From: Aegilops tauschii subsp. strangulata
Lineage: Eukaryota > Streptophyta > Magnoliopsida > Poales > Poaceae
Direction: 5' to 3'
DNA length: 64,000 bases
NCBI RefSeq assembly: GCF_002575655.3
Contig: NC_053040.3
Location: forward strand, 353,653,267 to 353,717,266
The position numbers and the translations under genes are program-made. Below the pieces are notes generated by a model. That model had not been told where the DNA came from and did no database searches. It saw only the letters and a program-made list of their open reading frames with translations. Shown here one piece after another: positions 1-11,522 of the stretch. How positions within the stretch are numbered: position 1 is the first letter of the stretch; the number at the start of each line of letters is the position of its first letter.

Positions 1-760
1 ATTGAAGCGGAAAGGCTCAAAGGGTGTGAAAAGGATGTGTACGTGTTGATTCCACCCTAGCCTTACCAAAGCGGACCCCCTCTTGATAGTACGGTGAATC
101 CTACGAAACTAGTTCACCAAAATAGAAGCGAAAGAGCTACACCATCTTGAATAACACTCCGAGGGGAAAGAAATCGTCTCGTGCCAAAGGATGAATCTCT
201 AAAATGCTCAAAGCACACGATTAGTCCGCAAACACGTTGTCATCAATCACCAAAACTACATCTAGAGAGATATGCCTTAACACCTCGCAAATCTGTCACT
301 GACGATACGACCCTTCCGGAAGCAAACACGACAGTAATGTTGGATGACTATGAACCCTGCTTGGTAAACATTGAATTTGTGAGATCTTTGTTCTAAGTGC
401 AAGCAAGCTTGAGACCATGAGGCTTAACTATCGCTTCCACCAAGACTTCACGGAAGAATTTTACGAAAAGCATCAAAAGGATCTTCTGTGGCACAAAAAG
501 GCTTCTGAACGTGCTCGCCTTATATTATCAGGAGCGTGCAAGCACTGGTTCTTTTATTTAAAACTCACGCGTGTTGAATACCTGGATTTGACGGACCCAT
601 TTAGCTGTGACTGCTGAACACAGAGCTGGAGTAAGTTGTCCAAGCTTGCAGGGTTACATGTTGTTGCGCCCTTTTCAATGTGCGTTTCATCTGAACATGA
701 ACAGACAACCCTTGTAATATTTTGTACCGTCTGTAAGCTTGCCATAACAATCCTTGATTA

Positions 761-806
761 GAAAGTGTTGTAACTATGCAAACGAAAGTGTTGTAACTAT
801 GCAAAC
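761..806. repeat. Perfect 23-bp tandem duplication
   Basis: A 23-bp unit beginning GAAAGTGTTGTAAC occurs twice back to back (761-783 and 784-806) with no mismatch. It is followed at once by the first CGTGCCT-like phrase of the window. Confidence 0.9.
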
Positions 807-897
807 GTCCGTGCCTTCAGGCACATTGAATGTTTCAGCGGAAAGATTCTGAGTATTTTACCGTCACGACACTGACTCTTTGTTAGTATAGTACCAT

Positions 898-930
898 GTT
901 CCCACTGATAATGAACTCATCAGTGGGAAC
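898..930. repeat. Perfect 12-bp inverted repeat (hairpin)
   Basis: GTTCCCACTGAT (898-909) is perfectly complementary to 919-930 across a 9-nt loop. There is no T-run after it and no gene next to it, so a terminator role is not supported. It may be a remnant of a small inverted-repeat transposon. Confidence 0.8.
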
Positions 931-1052
931 CTTTCCAATACCGAAGCAAGTCCGTGATTCGTAGGCTAATAAAACCGTGTGTCTCGTGACATGACGGCTG
1001 TTCTTCGTCTTAAGGTCAGACTTTGTCTAGAAACTTCACAGCCGTGCTTTTC

Positions 1053-2000
1053 TAACTGAGTATCAAGAAGGTTGGTAGACGTTCATGTAGAGCCCTTACT
1101 TCGGTGCCTTCTGCGCACACTTTTCTGCACCCAGAGAGGGTTTATGCTGAGTCAGTCCTGGAGAAACGCCACGCTCGTGCGTGTAGTGACTCCCCAACAG
1201 TGCCTCCGGCGCCTGCATCTACGTGCCTCACGTGACATAAGCCGTGACTGTTAGGTGCCCGTGGAGCCAGACACCCGCGGGTCTAGAGAGCCCACAAGGG
1301 TGCCTCTCCAACAGAGCATTCTCACCCATGCCTCTGCCACCACACTTTTGTGCATCCATTGAGTTGACACTCGTGCCTAAGAGGCTTCATTTCCGCGCCT
1401 CCGGTGTTTCAATACACGTGCCTCACATGACACTTGTCGTGACCCTTATGGTTGTACAGAATACACACCCGTGCCTCCATAGCTGAGTATTCTGATCCAT
1501 GCCTCTGCCACCTTAATTTTGTGCATTCAGAGGGTTGACAATCATACGTGCCTGTAGAGGCTAGACTTCGGTGCCTCCGGAGCCTGCACCCTTGTGCCTC
1601 ACGTGCCACGAGCCATGGCTTTTACGTTCCCCTGGAGACACACTGTCGTGGATCCAGAGACTTCACAAATGTGTCTTTTCAACTGAGTGTTCGCAGCCAT
1701 GCCTCTACCACCACACTTTTGTGCATCCAGGGAGTTGATAGCTGGCTCTGTGGAGGCTTCAACGAGGTTCGTGCTTGTACAGACTTCAATTAGGTGCCTC
1801 CACCGCCTGCACGCACGTGCCTCACGTGACACTTGCCCCCGTGTCGTGGCGCCACACCCCCGTGTCTCTACAGACCGCACAACCGTGCGTCTCTAACTGA
1901 GTATTCGGACACATGCCTCTCCCACCAAACTTCTGTGTATCTGGACAGTTGATACCCGTGCCTCGTGAAGACGCATGTCTGTCGACGCCGTGACTATTCC
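1053..2000. repeat. Degenerate ~0.2-kb tandem repeat rich in GTGCCTC
   Basis: About five diverged units start with variants of AACTGAGTATTC (near 1053, 1311, 1485, 1685, 1895). Each runs through CATGCCTCTGCCACCA, TTTTGTGCATCCAG, GTTGACA and CGTGCCTC, spaced 170-215 bp. A sub-block reading roughly GTGCCTCCGG..CCTGCA..CGTGCCTCACGTGACA recurs near 1200, 1580 and 1795. No coding function is seen. The same vocabulary returns at 38-44 kb and 52.6-61 kb. Confidence 0.75.
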
Positions 2001-2034
2001 ACCATGTCTGTCGAAATCTTCTAGATTAGGTACG

Positions 2035-2075
2035 TATATATATTGTCGTCTTTGTGGATCGTAAAACCCTAACCC
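2035..2075 (+). promoter_or_regulatory. Core promoter of the split B3-like gene: TATA box and telo-box
   Basis: A TATATATAT stretch (2035-2043) is followed about 20 bp later by AAACCCTAACCC (2064-2075), the telo-box common in plant 5' leaders just downstream of the start site. The first ATG follows at 2136. Spacing and order fit an ordinary plant RNA polymerase II promoter. The gene itself is interrupted 81 bp into the coding region. Confidence 0.65.
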
Positions 2076-2135
2076 TCTTCCCAAATCCACCGCACAGCGA
2101 CCTGCAACATAGGCGGCACGAGCTTGGCAATTGAG

Positions 2136-2216
2136 ATGAAGAAGCGTGCCTCTAGCAACAAGAAGACGAGGTTCGCGGCTGTACCCGTGCCATCTAAGCT
2201 CGTTAAGAGGAGCGGC
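2136..2216 (+). pseudogene. First exon fragment of B3-like gene, cut by retrotransposon
   Basis: ATG at 2136 opens 27 codons (starting MKKRASSNKK, rich in Lys, Arg and Ser, nuclear-localisation-like) and runs straight into the Copia LTR at 2217. A TATA box and telo-box lie 60-100 bp upstream, which supports this start. The downstream exons on the same strand are found after the insertion, from 18277. That the two parts belong to one gene is inferred from strand, position, the promoter here and the absence of one there. An unknown amount of sequence may be lost at the 18276 junction. Confidence 0.55.
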
Positions 2217-3928
2217 TGTTGGAAATATGCCCTAGAGGCAATAATAAAATGGTTATTATTATATTTCCTTGTTCATGCTAATTGTCTATTGTTCATGCTA
2301 TAATTGTGTTATCCGGAAATCGTAATACATGTGTGAATGCATAGACCACAACATGTCCCTAGTGAGCCTCTAGTTGACTAGCTCGTTGATCAACAGATAG
2401 TCATGGTTTCCTGACTATGGACATTGGATGTCATTGATAACGGGATCACATCATTAGGAGAATGATGTGATGGACAAGACCCAATCCTAAGCATAGCACA
2501 AGATCGTGTAGTTCGTTTGCTAGAGCTTTTCCAAATGTCAAGTATCATTTCCTTAGAACATGAGATTGTGCAACTCCCGGATACCATACGAGTGCTTTGG
2601 GTGTGCCAAACGTCACAACGTAACTGGGTGGCTATAAATGTGCACTACGGGTATCTCCGAAAGTGTGTGTTGGGTTGGCACGAATCGAGACTGGGATTTG
2701 TCACTCCGTATGACGGAGAGGTATCTCTGGGCCCACTCGGTAATGCATCATCATAATGAGCTCAATGTGACCAAGTGTTTGGTCATGGGATCATCCATTA
2801 CGGTACGAGTAAAGTGACTTGCCAGTAACGAGATTGAACAAGGTATTGGGATACCGACGATCGAATCTCGGGCAAGTAACGTACCGATTGACAAAGGGAA
2901 TTGTATACGGGATTGATTGAATCCTCGACATCGTGGTTCATCCGATGAGATCATCGTGGAACATGTGGGAACCAACATGGGTATCCAGATCCTGCTGTTG
3001 GTTATTGACCGGAGAGTCGTCTCGGTCATGTCTGCATGTCTCCCGAACCCGTAGGGTCTACACACTTAAGGTTCAGTGACGCTAGGGTTGTAGAGATATT
3101 AGTATGCGGAAATCCGAAAGTCGTTCAGAGTCCCGGATGAGATCCCGGACGTCACGAGGAGTTCCGGAATGGTCCGGAGGTGAAGAATTGTATATAGGAA
3201 GTCCAGTTTCGGCCACCGGGAAAGTTTCGGGGGTCACCGGTATTGTACCGGGACCACCGGAAGGGTCCCGGGGGGTCCACCGGGTGGGGCCACCTATCCC
3301 GGAGGGCCCCATGGGCTGAACTGGGAGGGGAACCAGCCCCTGTTGGGCTGGTGCGCCCCCCTTGGGCCTCCCCCTGCGCCTAGGGTTGGAAACCCTAGGG
3401 GTGGGGGGCGCCCCACTTGGCTTGGGGGGCAAGCCACCCCCTTGGCCGCCGCCCCCCTTGGAGATTGGATCTCCTAGGGCCGGCGCCCCCCAAGGGCCCT
3501 ATATAAAGAGGGGGGATGGAGGGCAGCCGCACCCAAGCCCCTGGCGCCTCCCTCTCCCTCCCGTGACACCTCTCCTTCTCGCTGAGCTTGGCGAAGCCCT
3601 GCCGAGATCCCCGCTGCTTCCACCACCATGCCGTCGTGCTGCTGGATCTCCATCAACCTCTCCCTCCCCTTGCTGGATCAAGAAGGAGGAGACGTCTTTC
3701 CCAACCGTACGTGTGTTGAACGCGGAGGTGCCGTCCGTTCGGCGCTCGGTCATCGGTGATTTGGATCACGACGAGTACGACTCCATCAACCCCGTTCACT
3801 TGAACGCTTCCGCTCGCGATCTACAAGGGTATGTAGATGCACTCTTTTCCCTCTCGTTGCTAGAAGACTCCATAGATTGTTCTTGGTGATGCGTAGAAAT
3901 TTTTTAATTTCTGCAACGATCTCCAAGA
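2217..3928 (+). repeat. 5' LTR of outer Copia element
   Basis: It begins TGTTGGAAATATG and ends CTCCAAGA (normally CCAACA, so the terminal CA has decayed to GA) just before the primer site. The 3' half is GC-rich. A TATA-like TATATAAAG lies near 3500. The GC-rich tract carries chance open frames on both strands that are not genes. Confidence 0.9.
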
Positions 3929-5204
3929 GTGGTATCAGAGCTAGGTCTATGCGTAGTTTCTATGCACGAGTAGAACACAAACTTGTTGTGGGCGTAGATG
4001 TTGTCAATTTTCTTGCCACTACTAGTCTTATCTTGTTTCGGCGGCATCGTGGGATGAAGCGGCCCGGACCGACCTTACACGTACGCTTACGTGAGACAGG
4101 TTCCACCGACTGACATGCACTAGTTGCATAAGGTGGCTAGCGGGTGTCTGTCTCTCCCACTTTAGTCGGATCAGATTCGATGAAAAGGGTCCTTATGAAG
4201 GGTAAATAGAAGTTGGCATATCACGTTGTGGTATTACGTAGGTAAGAAATGTTCTTGCTTGAAAACTATAGATGCCACGTAAAAACATGCAACAACAATT
4301 AGAGGACGTCTAACTTGTTTTTGCAGCATATGCCTTGTGATGTGATATGGCCAAAAGGATGTGATGAATGAAATATATTTGATGTATGAGATTGATCATG
4401 TTCTTGTAATAGGAATCACGACTTGCATGTCGATGAGTATGACAACCGGCAGGAGCCATAGGAGTTGTCTTTATTTTTTGTATGACCTGCGTGTCATTGA
4501 ATAACGCCATGTAAATTACTTTACTTTATTGCTAAACACGTTAGCCATAGAAGTAGAAGTAATCGTTGGCGTGACAACTTCATGAAGACACGATGATGGA
4601 GATCATGGTGTCATGCCGGTGACGAAGATGATCATGGCGCCCCGAAGATGGAGATCAAAGGAGCAATATGATACTGGCCATATCATGTCACTATTTGATT
4701 GCATGTGATGTTTATCATGTTTTACATCTTATTTGCTTAGAACGACGGTAGCTTAAATAAGATGATCCCTCGCAATAATTTCAAGAAAGTGTTCCCCCTA
4801 ACTGTGCACCGTTCCGAAGGTTCGTTGTTTTGAAGCACCACGTGATGATCGGGTGTGATAGATTCTAACGTTCGAATACAACGGGTGTAAGCCAGATTTG
4901 CACACGCAATACACTTAGGTTGACTTGACGATCCTAGCATGTACAGACATGGCCTCAGAACACGGAAGACCGAAAGGTCGAGCATGAGTCGTATAGAAGA
5001 TACGATCAACATGAAGATGTTTACCGATGTTGACTAGTCCGTCTCACGTGATGATCGGACACGGCCTAGTTGACTCGGATCATGTTTCACTTAGATGACT
5101 AGAGGGATGTCTATCTGAGTGGGAGTTCTTTGAATAATTTGATTAGATGAACTTAATTATCATGAACTTAGTCTAAAATCTTTACAATATGTCTTGTAGA
5201 TCAA
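3929..5204 (+). other. Primer-binding site and untranslated leader of outer Copia element
   Basis: TGGTATCAGAGC at 3930-3941 matches the 3' end of plant initiator tRNA-Met, the usual Copia primer. The following 1.26 kb is the long untranslated leader typical of this family. It has no coding capacity that I can see and is homologous to 10280-11522 of the inner element. Confidence 0.85.
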
Positions 5205-8200
5205 ATGGCCCACGCTAATGTTGCCCTCAACTTCAACGCGTTCCTAGAGAAAACCAAGCTGAAAGATGATGGCAGCAACTATACGGACTGGGTCCGGAAC
5301 CTGAGGATCATCCTCATAGCTGCCAAGAAAATTATGTCCTAGAAGCACCGCTAGGTGACGCACCCATCCCAGAGAACCAAGACGTTATGAACGCTTGGCA
5401 GCAGCGTGCTGATGATTACTCCCTCGTTCAGTGCGGCATGCTTTACAACTTAGAACCGAGGCTCCAAAAGCGTTTCTAGCAACACGGAGCATATGAGATG
5501 TTCGAAGAGCTGAAAATGGTTTTCCAAGCTCATGCCCGGGTCGAGAGATATGAAGTCTCCGACAAGTTCTTCAGTTGTAAGATGGAGGAAAATAGTTCTG
5601 TCAGTGAGCACATACTCAAAATGTCTGGGTTACACAACTGCTTGACTCAGCTGGGAGTTAATCTCCCGGATGACGCGGTCATTGACAGAATCCTTCAGTC
5701 GCTTCCACCGAGCTACAAGACTTTGTGATGAACTTCAATATGCAGGGGATGGAAAAGTCCATTCCTGAGGTATATTCAATGCTGAAATCAGCGGAGGTGG
5801 AGATCAAAAAGGAACATCAAGTGTTGATGGTGAATAAAACCACTAAGTTCAAGAAAGGCAAGGGTAAGAAGAACTTCAAGAAGGATGGCAAGGGAGTTGC
5901 CGCACCCGGTAAGCCAGTTGCCGGGAACAAGCCAAAGAATGGACCCAAGCCTGAGACTGAGTGCTTTTATTGCAAGGGAAGTGGTCACTGGAAGCGGAAC
6001 TGCCCCAAGTACTTGGCGGACAAGAAGGCCGGCAACACCAAAGGTATATGTGATATACATGTTATTGATGTGTACCTTACCAGCACTCGTAGGAGCTCCT
6101 GGGTATTTGATACCGGTGCGGTTGCTCATATTTGTAACTCAAAGCAGGAGCTGCGGAATAAACGGAGACTGGCAAAGGACGAGGTGACGATGCGCGTCAG
6201 GAATGGTTCCAAGGTCGATGTGATCGCCGTCGGCACGCTACCTCTACATTTACCTACAGGATTAGTTTTAAACCTCAATAATTGTTATTTAGTGCCAGCT
6301 TTGAGCATGAACAATGTATCAGGATCTCGTTTAATTCGAGATGGCTACTCATTTAAATCCGAGAATAATGGTTGTTCTATTTATATGAGAGATATGTTTT
6401 ATGGTCATGCCCCGCTGGTTAATGGTTTATTCTTAATGAATCTCGAACGTAGTGTTACACATATTCATAGTGTGAATACCAAAAGATGTAAGGTTGATAA
6501 TGATAGTCCCACATACTTGTGGCACTGCCGTCTCGGTCACATTGGTGTGAAATGCATGAAGAAGCTCCATGCAGATGGACTTTTGGAGTCTCTTGATTAC
6601 GAATCATTTGACACGTGCGAACCATGCCTCATGGGTAAGATGACCAAGACTCCGTTCTCCGGAACAATGGAGCGAGCAACCAACTTATTGGAAATCATAC
6701 ATACTGATGTGTGCGGTCCAATGAGTGTTGAGGCTCACGGTGGCTATCGTTATGTTCTCACTCTCACTGATGACTTGAGTAGATATGGGTATGTCTACCT
6801 AATGAAACACAAGTCTGAGACCTTTGAAAAGTTCAAGGAATTTCAGAGTGAGGTTGAGAATCAACGTGACAGGAAAATAAAGTTCTTACGATCTGATCGT
6901 GGAGGGGAATATTTGAGTCACGAATTTGGCACACACTTAAGGAAATGTGGAATAGTTTCACAACTCACGCCACCTGGAACACCTCAGCGAAATGGTGTGT
7001 CCGAACATCGTAATCGCACTCTATTGGATATGGTGCGATCTATGATGTCTCTTACCGATCTACCGCTCTCATTTTGGGGCTATGCTTTAGAGACTGCCGC
7101 ATTCACTTTAAATAGGGCTCCGTCGAAATCCGTTGAGACGACACCGTATGAATTATGGTTTGGGAAGAAACCTAAGCTGTCGTTTCTAAAAGTTTGGGGA
7201 TGCAATGCTTATGTCAAGAAATTTCAACCTGAAAAGCTCGAACCCAAGTCAGAAAAATGTGTCTTCATAGGATACCCTAAGGAAACCATTGGGTATACCT
7301 TCTACCTCAGATCCGAAGGAAAGATCTTTGTTGCCAAGAACGGGTCCTTTCTGGAGAAAGAGTTTCTCTCGAAAGAAGTAAGTGGGAGGAAAGTGGAACT
7401 TGATGAAGTACTACCTCTTGAACCGGAAAGTAGCGCAACTCAGGAAGATTTTCCTGTGGTGCCTGCACTGACTAGAGAGGAAGCTAATGATGATGATCAA
7501 GGTACTTCGGATCAAGTTACTACTGAACTTCGTAGGTCCACGAGGACACGTTCCACACTAGAGTGGTATGGCAACCCTGTCCTGGAAATCATGTTGTTAG
7601 ACAACGGTGAACCTTCGAACTATGAAGAAGCAATGGCGGGCCCAGATTCCAACAAATGGCTTGAAGCCATGCAATCCGAGATAGGATCCATGTATGAAAA
7701 CAAAGTGTGGACTTTGACAGACTTGCCCGATGATCGGCGAGCGATAGAAAACAAATGGATCTTTAAGAAGAAGACAGACGCGGATGGTAATGTTACCATC
7801 TATAAAGCTCGACTTGTCGCTAAGGGTTATCGACAAGTTCAAGGGGTTGACTACGATGAGACTTTCTCACCCGTAGTGAAGCTGAAGTCCGTCCGAATCA
7901 TGTTAGCAATTGCCGCATACTATGATTATGAGATATGGCAAATGGACGTCAAAACGGCATTCCTTAACGGCTTTCTTAAGGAAGAATTGTATATGATGCA
8001 GCCGGAAGGTTTTGTCGATCCTAAGAATGCTAACAAGGTATGCAAGCTCCAGCGCTCCATCTATGGGCTGGTGCAAGCATCTCGGAGTTGGAACATTCGA
8101 TTTGATGAGATGATCAAAGCGTTTGGGTTTACACAGACTTATGGAGAAGCCTGTGTTCACAAGAAAGTGAGTGGGAGCTCTGTACCATTTCTCATATTAT

Positions 8201-8548
8201 ATGTGGATGACATACTGTTGATGGGAAATGATATAGAATTCTTGGGAAGCATAAAGGCCTACTTGAACAAGTGTTTTTCAATGAAGGACCTTGGAGAAGC
8301 TGCTTATATATTACGCATCAAGATCTATAGAGATAGATCAATACGCCTCATTGGTCTTTCACAAAGTACGTACCTTGACAAGATATTGAAGAAGTTCAAT
8401 ATGGATCACTCCAAGAACGGGTTCTTGCCTGTATTGCAAGGTGTGCAATTGAGCACGGCTCAATGCCCGACCACGGCAGAAGATAGAGAAAAGAGGAGTG
8501 TCGTCCCCTATGCCTCGGCCATAGGGTCTATTATGTATGCCATGCTGT
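5205..8548 (+). pseudogene. Outer Copia gag-pol, 5' part (broken)
   Basis: Order of domains: Gag (ATG 5205), CCHC zinc knuckle (CFYCKGSGHWKRNC, near 5970), protease with DTGA (near 6110), integrase with HHCC zinc finger and DDE core, reverse transcriptase with YVDD (near 8204). Lesions against the inner copy are a 1-bp deletion near 5325, TAG at 5477-5479 and a 1-bp deletion near 5720. From 5725 the pol frame is open to the nested element at 8549. It resumes in the same frame at 17282. This copy is non-functional. Confidence 0.92.
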
Positions 8549-10279
8549 TGAAGGAAATATGCCCTAGAGGCAATAATAAAGTTATTATTTATTTCCTTAT
8601 ATCATGATAAATGTTTATTATTCATGCTAGAATTGTATTAACTCGAAACATAATACATGTGTGAATACATAGACAAACAGAGTGTCACTAGTATGCCTCT
8701 ACTTGACTAGCTCGTTGATCAAAGATGGTTATGTTTCCCAGCCATAGACATGAGTTGTCATTTGATTAACGGGATCACATCATTAGGAGAATGATGTGAT
8801 TGACTTGACCCATTTCGTTAGCTTAGCACTCGATCGTTTAGTATGTTGCTATTGCTTTCTTCATGACTTATACATGTTCCTATGACTATGAGATTATGCA
8901 ACTCCCGTTTACCGGAGGAACACTTTGTGTGCTACCAAACGTCACAACGTAACTGGGTGATTATAAAGGTGCTCTACAGGTGTCTCCAAAGGTACTTGTT
9001 GGGTTGGCGTATTTCGAGATTAGGATTTGTCACTCCGATTGTCGGAGAGGTATCTCTGGGCCCACCCAGTAATACACATCACTATAAGCCTTGCAAGCAT
9101 TGTAATTAATGAGTTAGTTGCGGGATGATGTATTACGGAACGAGTAAAGAGACTTGTCGGTAACGAGATTAAACTAGGTATCGAGATACCGACGATCGAA
9201 TCTCCGGCAAGTAACATACTGATGACAAAGGGAACAACGTATGTTGTTATGCGGTCTGACCGATAAAGATCTTCGTAGAATATGTGGGAGCCAATATGCG
9301 CATCCAGGTTCCGCTATTGGTTATTGACCGGAGAGGTGTCTCGGTCATGTCTACATAGTTCTCGAACCCGTAGGGTCCGCACGCTTAACGTTACGATGAC
9401 AGTTATATTATGAGTTTATATGTTTTGATGTACCGAAGGTTGTTCGGAGTCCTGGATGTGATCACGGACATGACGAGGAGTCTCGAAATGGTCGATACAT
9501 AAAGATTGATATATTGGAAGCCTATGTTTGGATATCGGAAGTGTTCCGGGTGAAATCAGGATTTTTCCGGAGTACCGGGAGGTTACCGGAACCCCCCGGT
9601 AACTTAATGGGCCTTAGTGGGCCTAGGTGGAAGAGAGGAGAGGAGGCCAGGGCAGGGCCGCACGCCCCTCCCCCCAGTCCGAATAGGACAAGGAGAGGGG
9701 GGCGGCGCCCCCTTCCTTCCTCCCCTCCACCTTTTCCCCCTCTCTCTCCTAGTCCAACATGGAAAAGGGGGGGGGAGTCCTACTCCCGGTAGGAGTAGGA
9801 CTCCTCCTGGCGCGCCTCTCCCCTTGGCCGGCCGAACCCCCCTTGCTCCTTTATATACGGGCGGCAGGGGGGCACCTCTAGACACACAATTGATCAACGA
9901 CCTCTTAGCCGTGTGCGGTGCCCCCCTCCACCATATTACACCTTGATAATATCGTAGCGGTGCTTAGGTGAAGCCCTGCGTCGGTAGAACATCATCATTG
10001 TCACCACGCCGTCGTGCTGATGAAACTCTCCCTCAACACTCGGCTGGATCGGAGTTCGAGGGACGTCATCGAGCTGAACGTGTGCTGAACTCGGAGGTGC
10101 CGTACGTTCGGTACTTGATTGGTCGGATCGTGAAGACGTACGACTACATCAACCGCGTTGTGTTAACGCTTCCGCTTTCGGTCTACGAGGGTACGTGGAC
10201 AACACTCTCCCCTCTACTATGCATCACCATGATCTTGCATGTGCGTAGATTTTTTTTGAAATTACTACGTTCACCAACA
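8549..10279 (+). repeat. 5' LTR of inner Copia element
   Basis: 1731 bp, from TGAAGGAAATATG to TTCACCAACA. It is near-identical to 15544-17276. A TATA-like TTTATATACGGG lies at about 9850 in the GC-rich 3' part, where Copia transcription of this family is expected to start. Confidence 0.93.
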
Positions 10280-11522
10280 GTGGTATCTGAGCCTGGTTTT
10301 ATGCGTTGATGTTATATGCACGAGTAGAACACAAGTGAGTTGTGGGTGATATAAGTCATACTGCTTACCAGCATGTCATATTTTGGTTCAGTGGTAATGT
10401 GAGATGAAGCGGCCCGGACCGACATTACGCGTACGCTTACGCGAGACTGGTTTCACCGTTGCGAGCACTCGTTGCTTAAAGGTGACTGGCGGGTGTCTGT
10501 CTCTCTCACTTTAGTTGAACCGAGTGTGGCTACGCCCGGTCCTTGCGAAGGTTAAAACAGCACCAACTTGACAAACTATCGTTGTGGTTTTGATGCGTAG
10601 GTAAGAACGGTTCTTGCTAAGCCCGTAGCAGCCACGTAAAACTTGCAACAACAAAGTAGAGGACATCTAACTTGTTTTTGCAGGGCATGTTGTGATGTGA
10701 TATGGTCAAGACATGATGCTATATTTTATTGTATGAGATGATCATGTTTTGTAACCGAGTTATCGGCAACTGGCAGGAGCCATATGGTTGTTGCTTTATT
10801 GTATGCAATGCAATCGCCATGTAATTGTTTTACTTTATCACTAAGCGGTAGCGATAGTCGTAAAAGCAATAGTTGGTGGGACGACAACGATGCTACGATG
10901 GAGATCAAGGTGTCGCGCCGTTGACGATGGTGATCATGACGGTGCTTCGGAGATGGAGATCACAAGCACAAGATGATGATGGCCATATCATATCACTTAT
11001 ATTGATTGCATGTGATGTTTATCTTTTATGCATCTTATCTTGCTTTGATTGACGGTAGCATTATAAGATGATCTCTCACTAAAATTTCAAGATAAAAGTG
11101 TTCTCCCTGAGTATGCACCGTTGCCAAAGTTCGTCGTGCCCAGACACCACGTGATGATCGGGTGTGATAAGCTCTACGTCCATCTACAACGGGTGCAAGC
11201 CAGTTTTGCACACGCAGAATACTCAGGTTAAACTTGACGAGCCTAGCATATGCAGATATGGCCTCGGAACACTGAGACCGAAAGGTCGAGCGTGAATCAT
11301 ATAGTAGATATGATCAACATAGTGATGTTCACCATTGAAAACTACTCCATTTCACGTGATGATCGGTTATGGTTTAGTTGATTTGGATCACGTAATCACT
11401 CAGATGATTAGAGGGATGTCTATCTAAGTGGGAGTTCTTAAGTACTATGATTAATAGAACTTAAATTTATCATGAACTTAGTACCTGATAGTATCTTGCT
11501 TGTCTATGTTAATTGTAGATAG
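10280..11522 (+). other. Primer-binding site and leader of inner Copia element
   Basis: TGGTATCTGAGC (10281-10292) is the initiator-Met primer site with one mismatch (usual form TGGTATCAGAGC). The remaining 1.2 kb is non-coding leader, collinear with 3929-5204. Confidence 0.85.

Larger units (their letters stand above)
1..1050. other. Unassigned host DNA at left edge
   Basis: No gene is recognised. Short open frames at 181-396 and 417-617 (plus) have no recognisable domain; the second (66 codons, ATG in a fair context) reads somewhat like protein but could be a transposon remnant. The first 400 bases have the feel of a dispersed repeat, but I cannot name it. A 23-bp tandem duplication and a 12-bp hairpin are listed separately. 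Confidence 0.4.

Noticed and set aside
181..396. 71-codon frame starting with GTG
   Set aside because: No ATG, no domain, and the surrounding sequence looks like a dispersed repeat.
2064..2075. Telomere-like AAACCCTAACCC as interstitial telomeric repeat
   Set aside because: Under two units long and placed between a TATA box and an ATG; it fits a telo-box in a plant leader.
3362..3889. 175-codon frame in the outer Copia LTR
   Set aside because: It lies wholly in the GC-rich LTR part; chance frames there are not conserved in the inner element's LTR.
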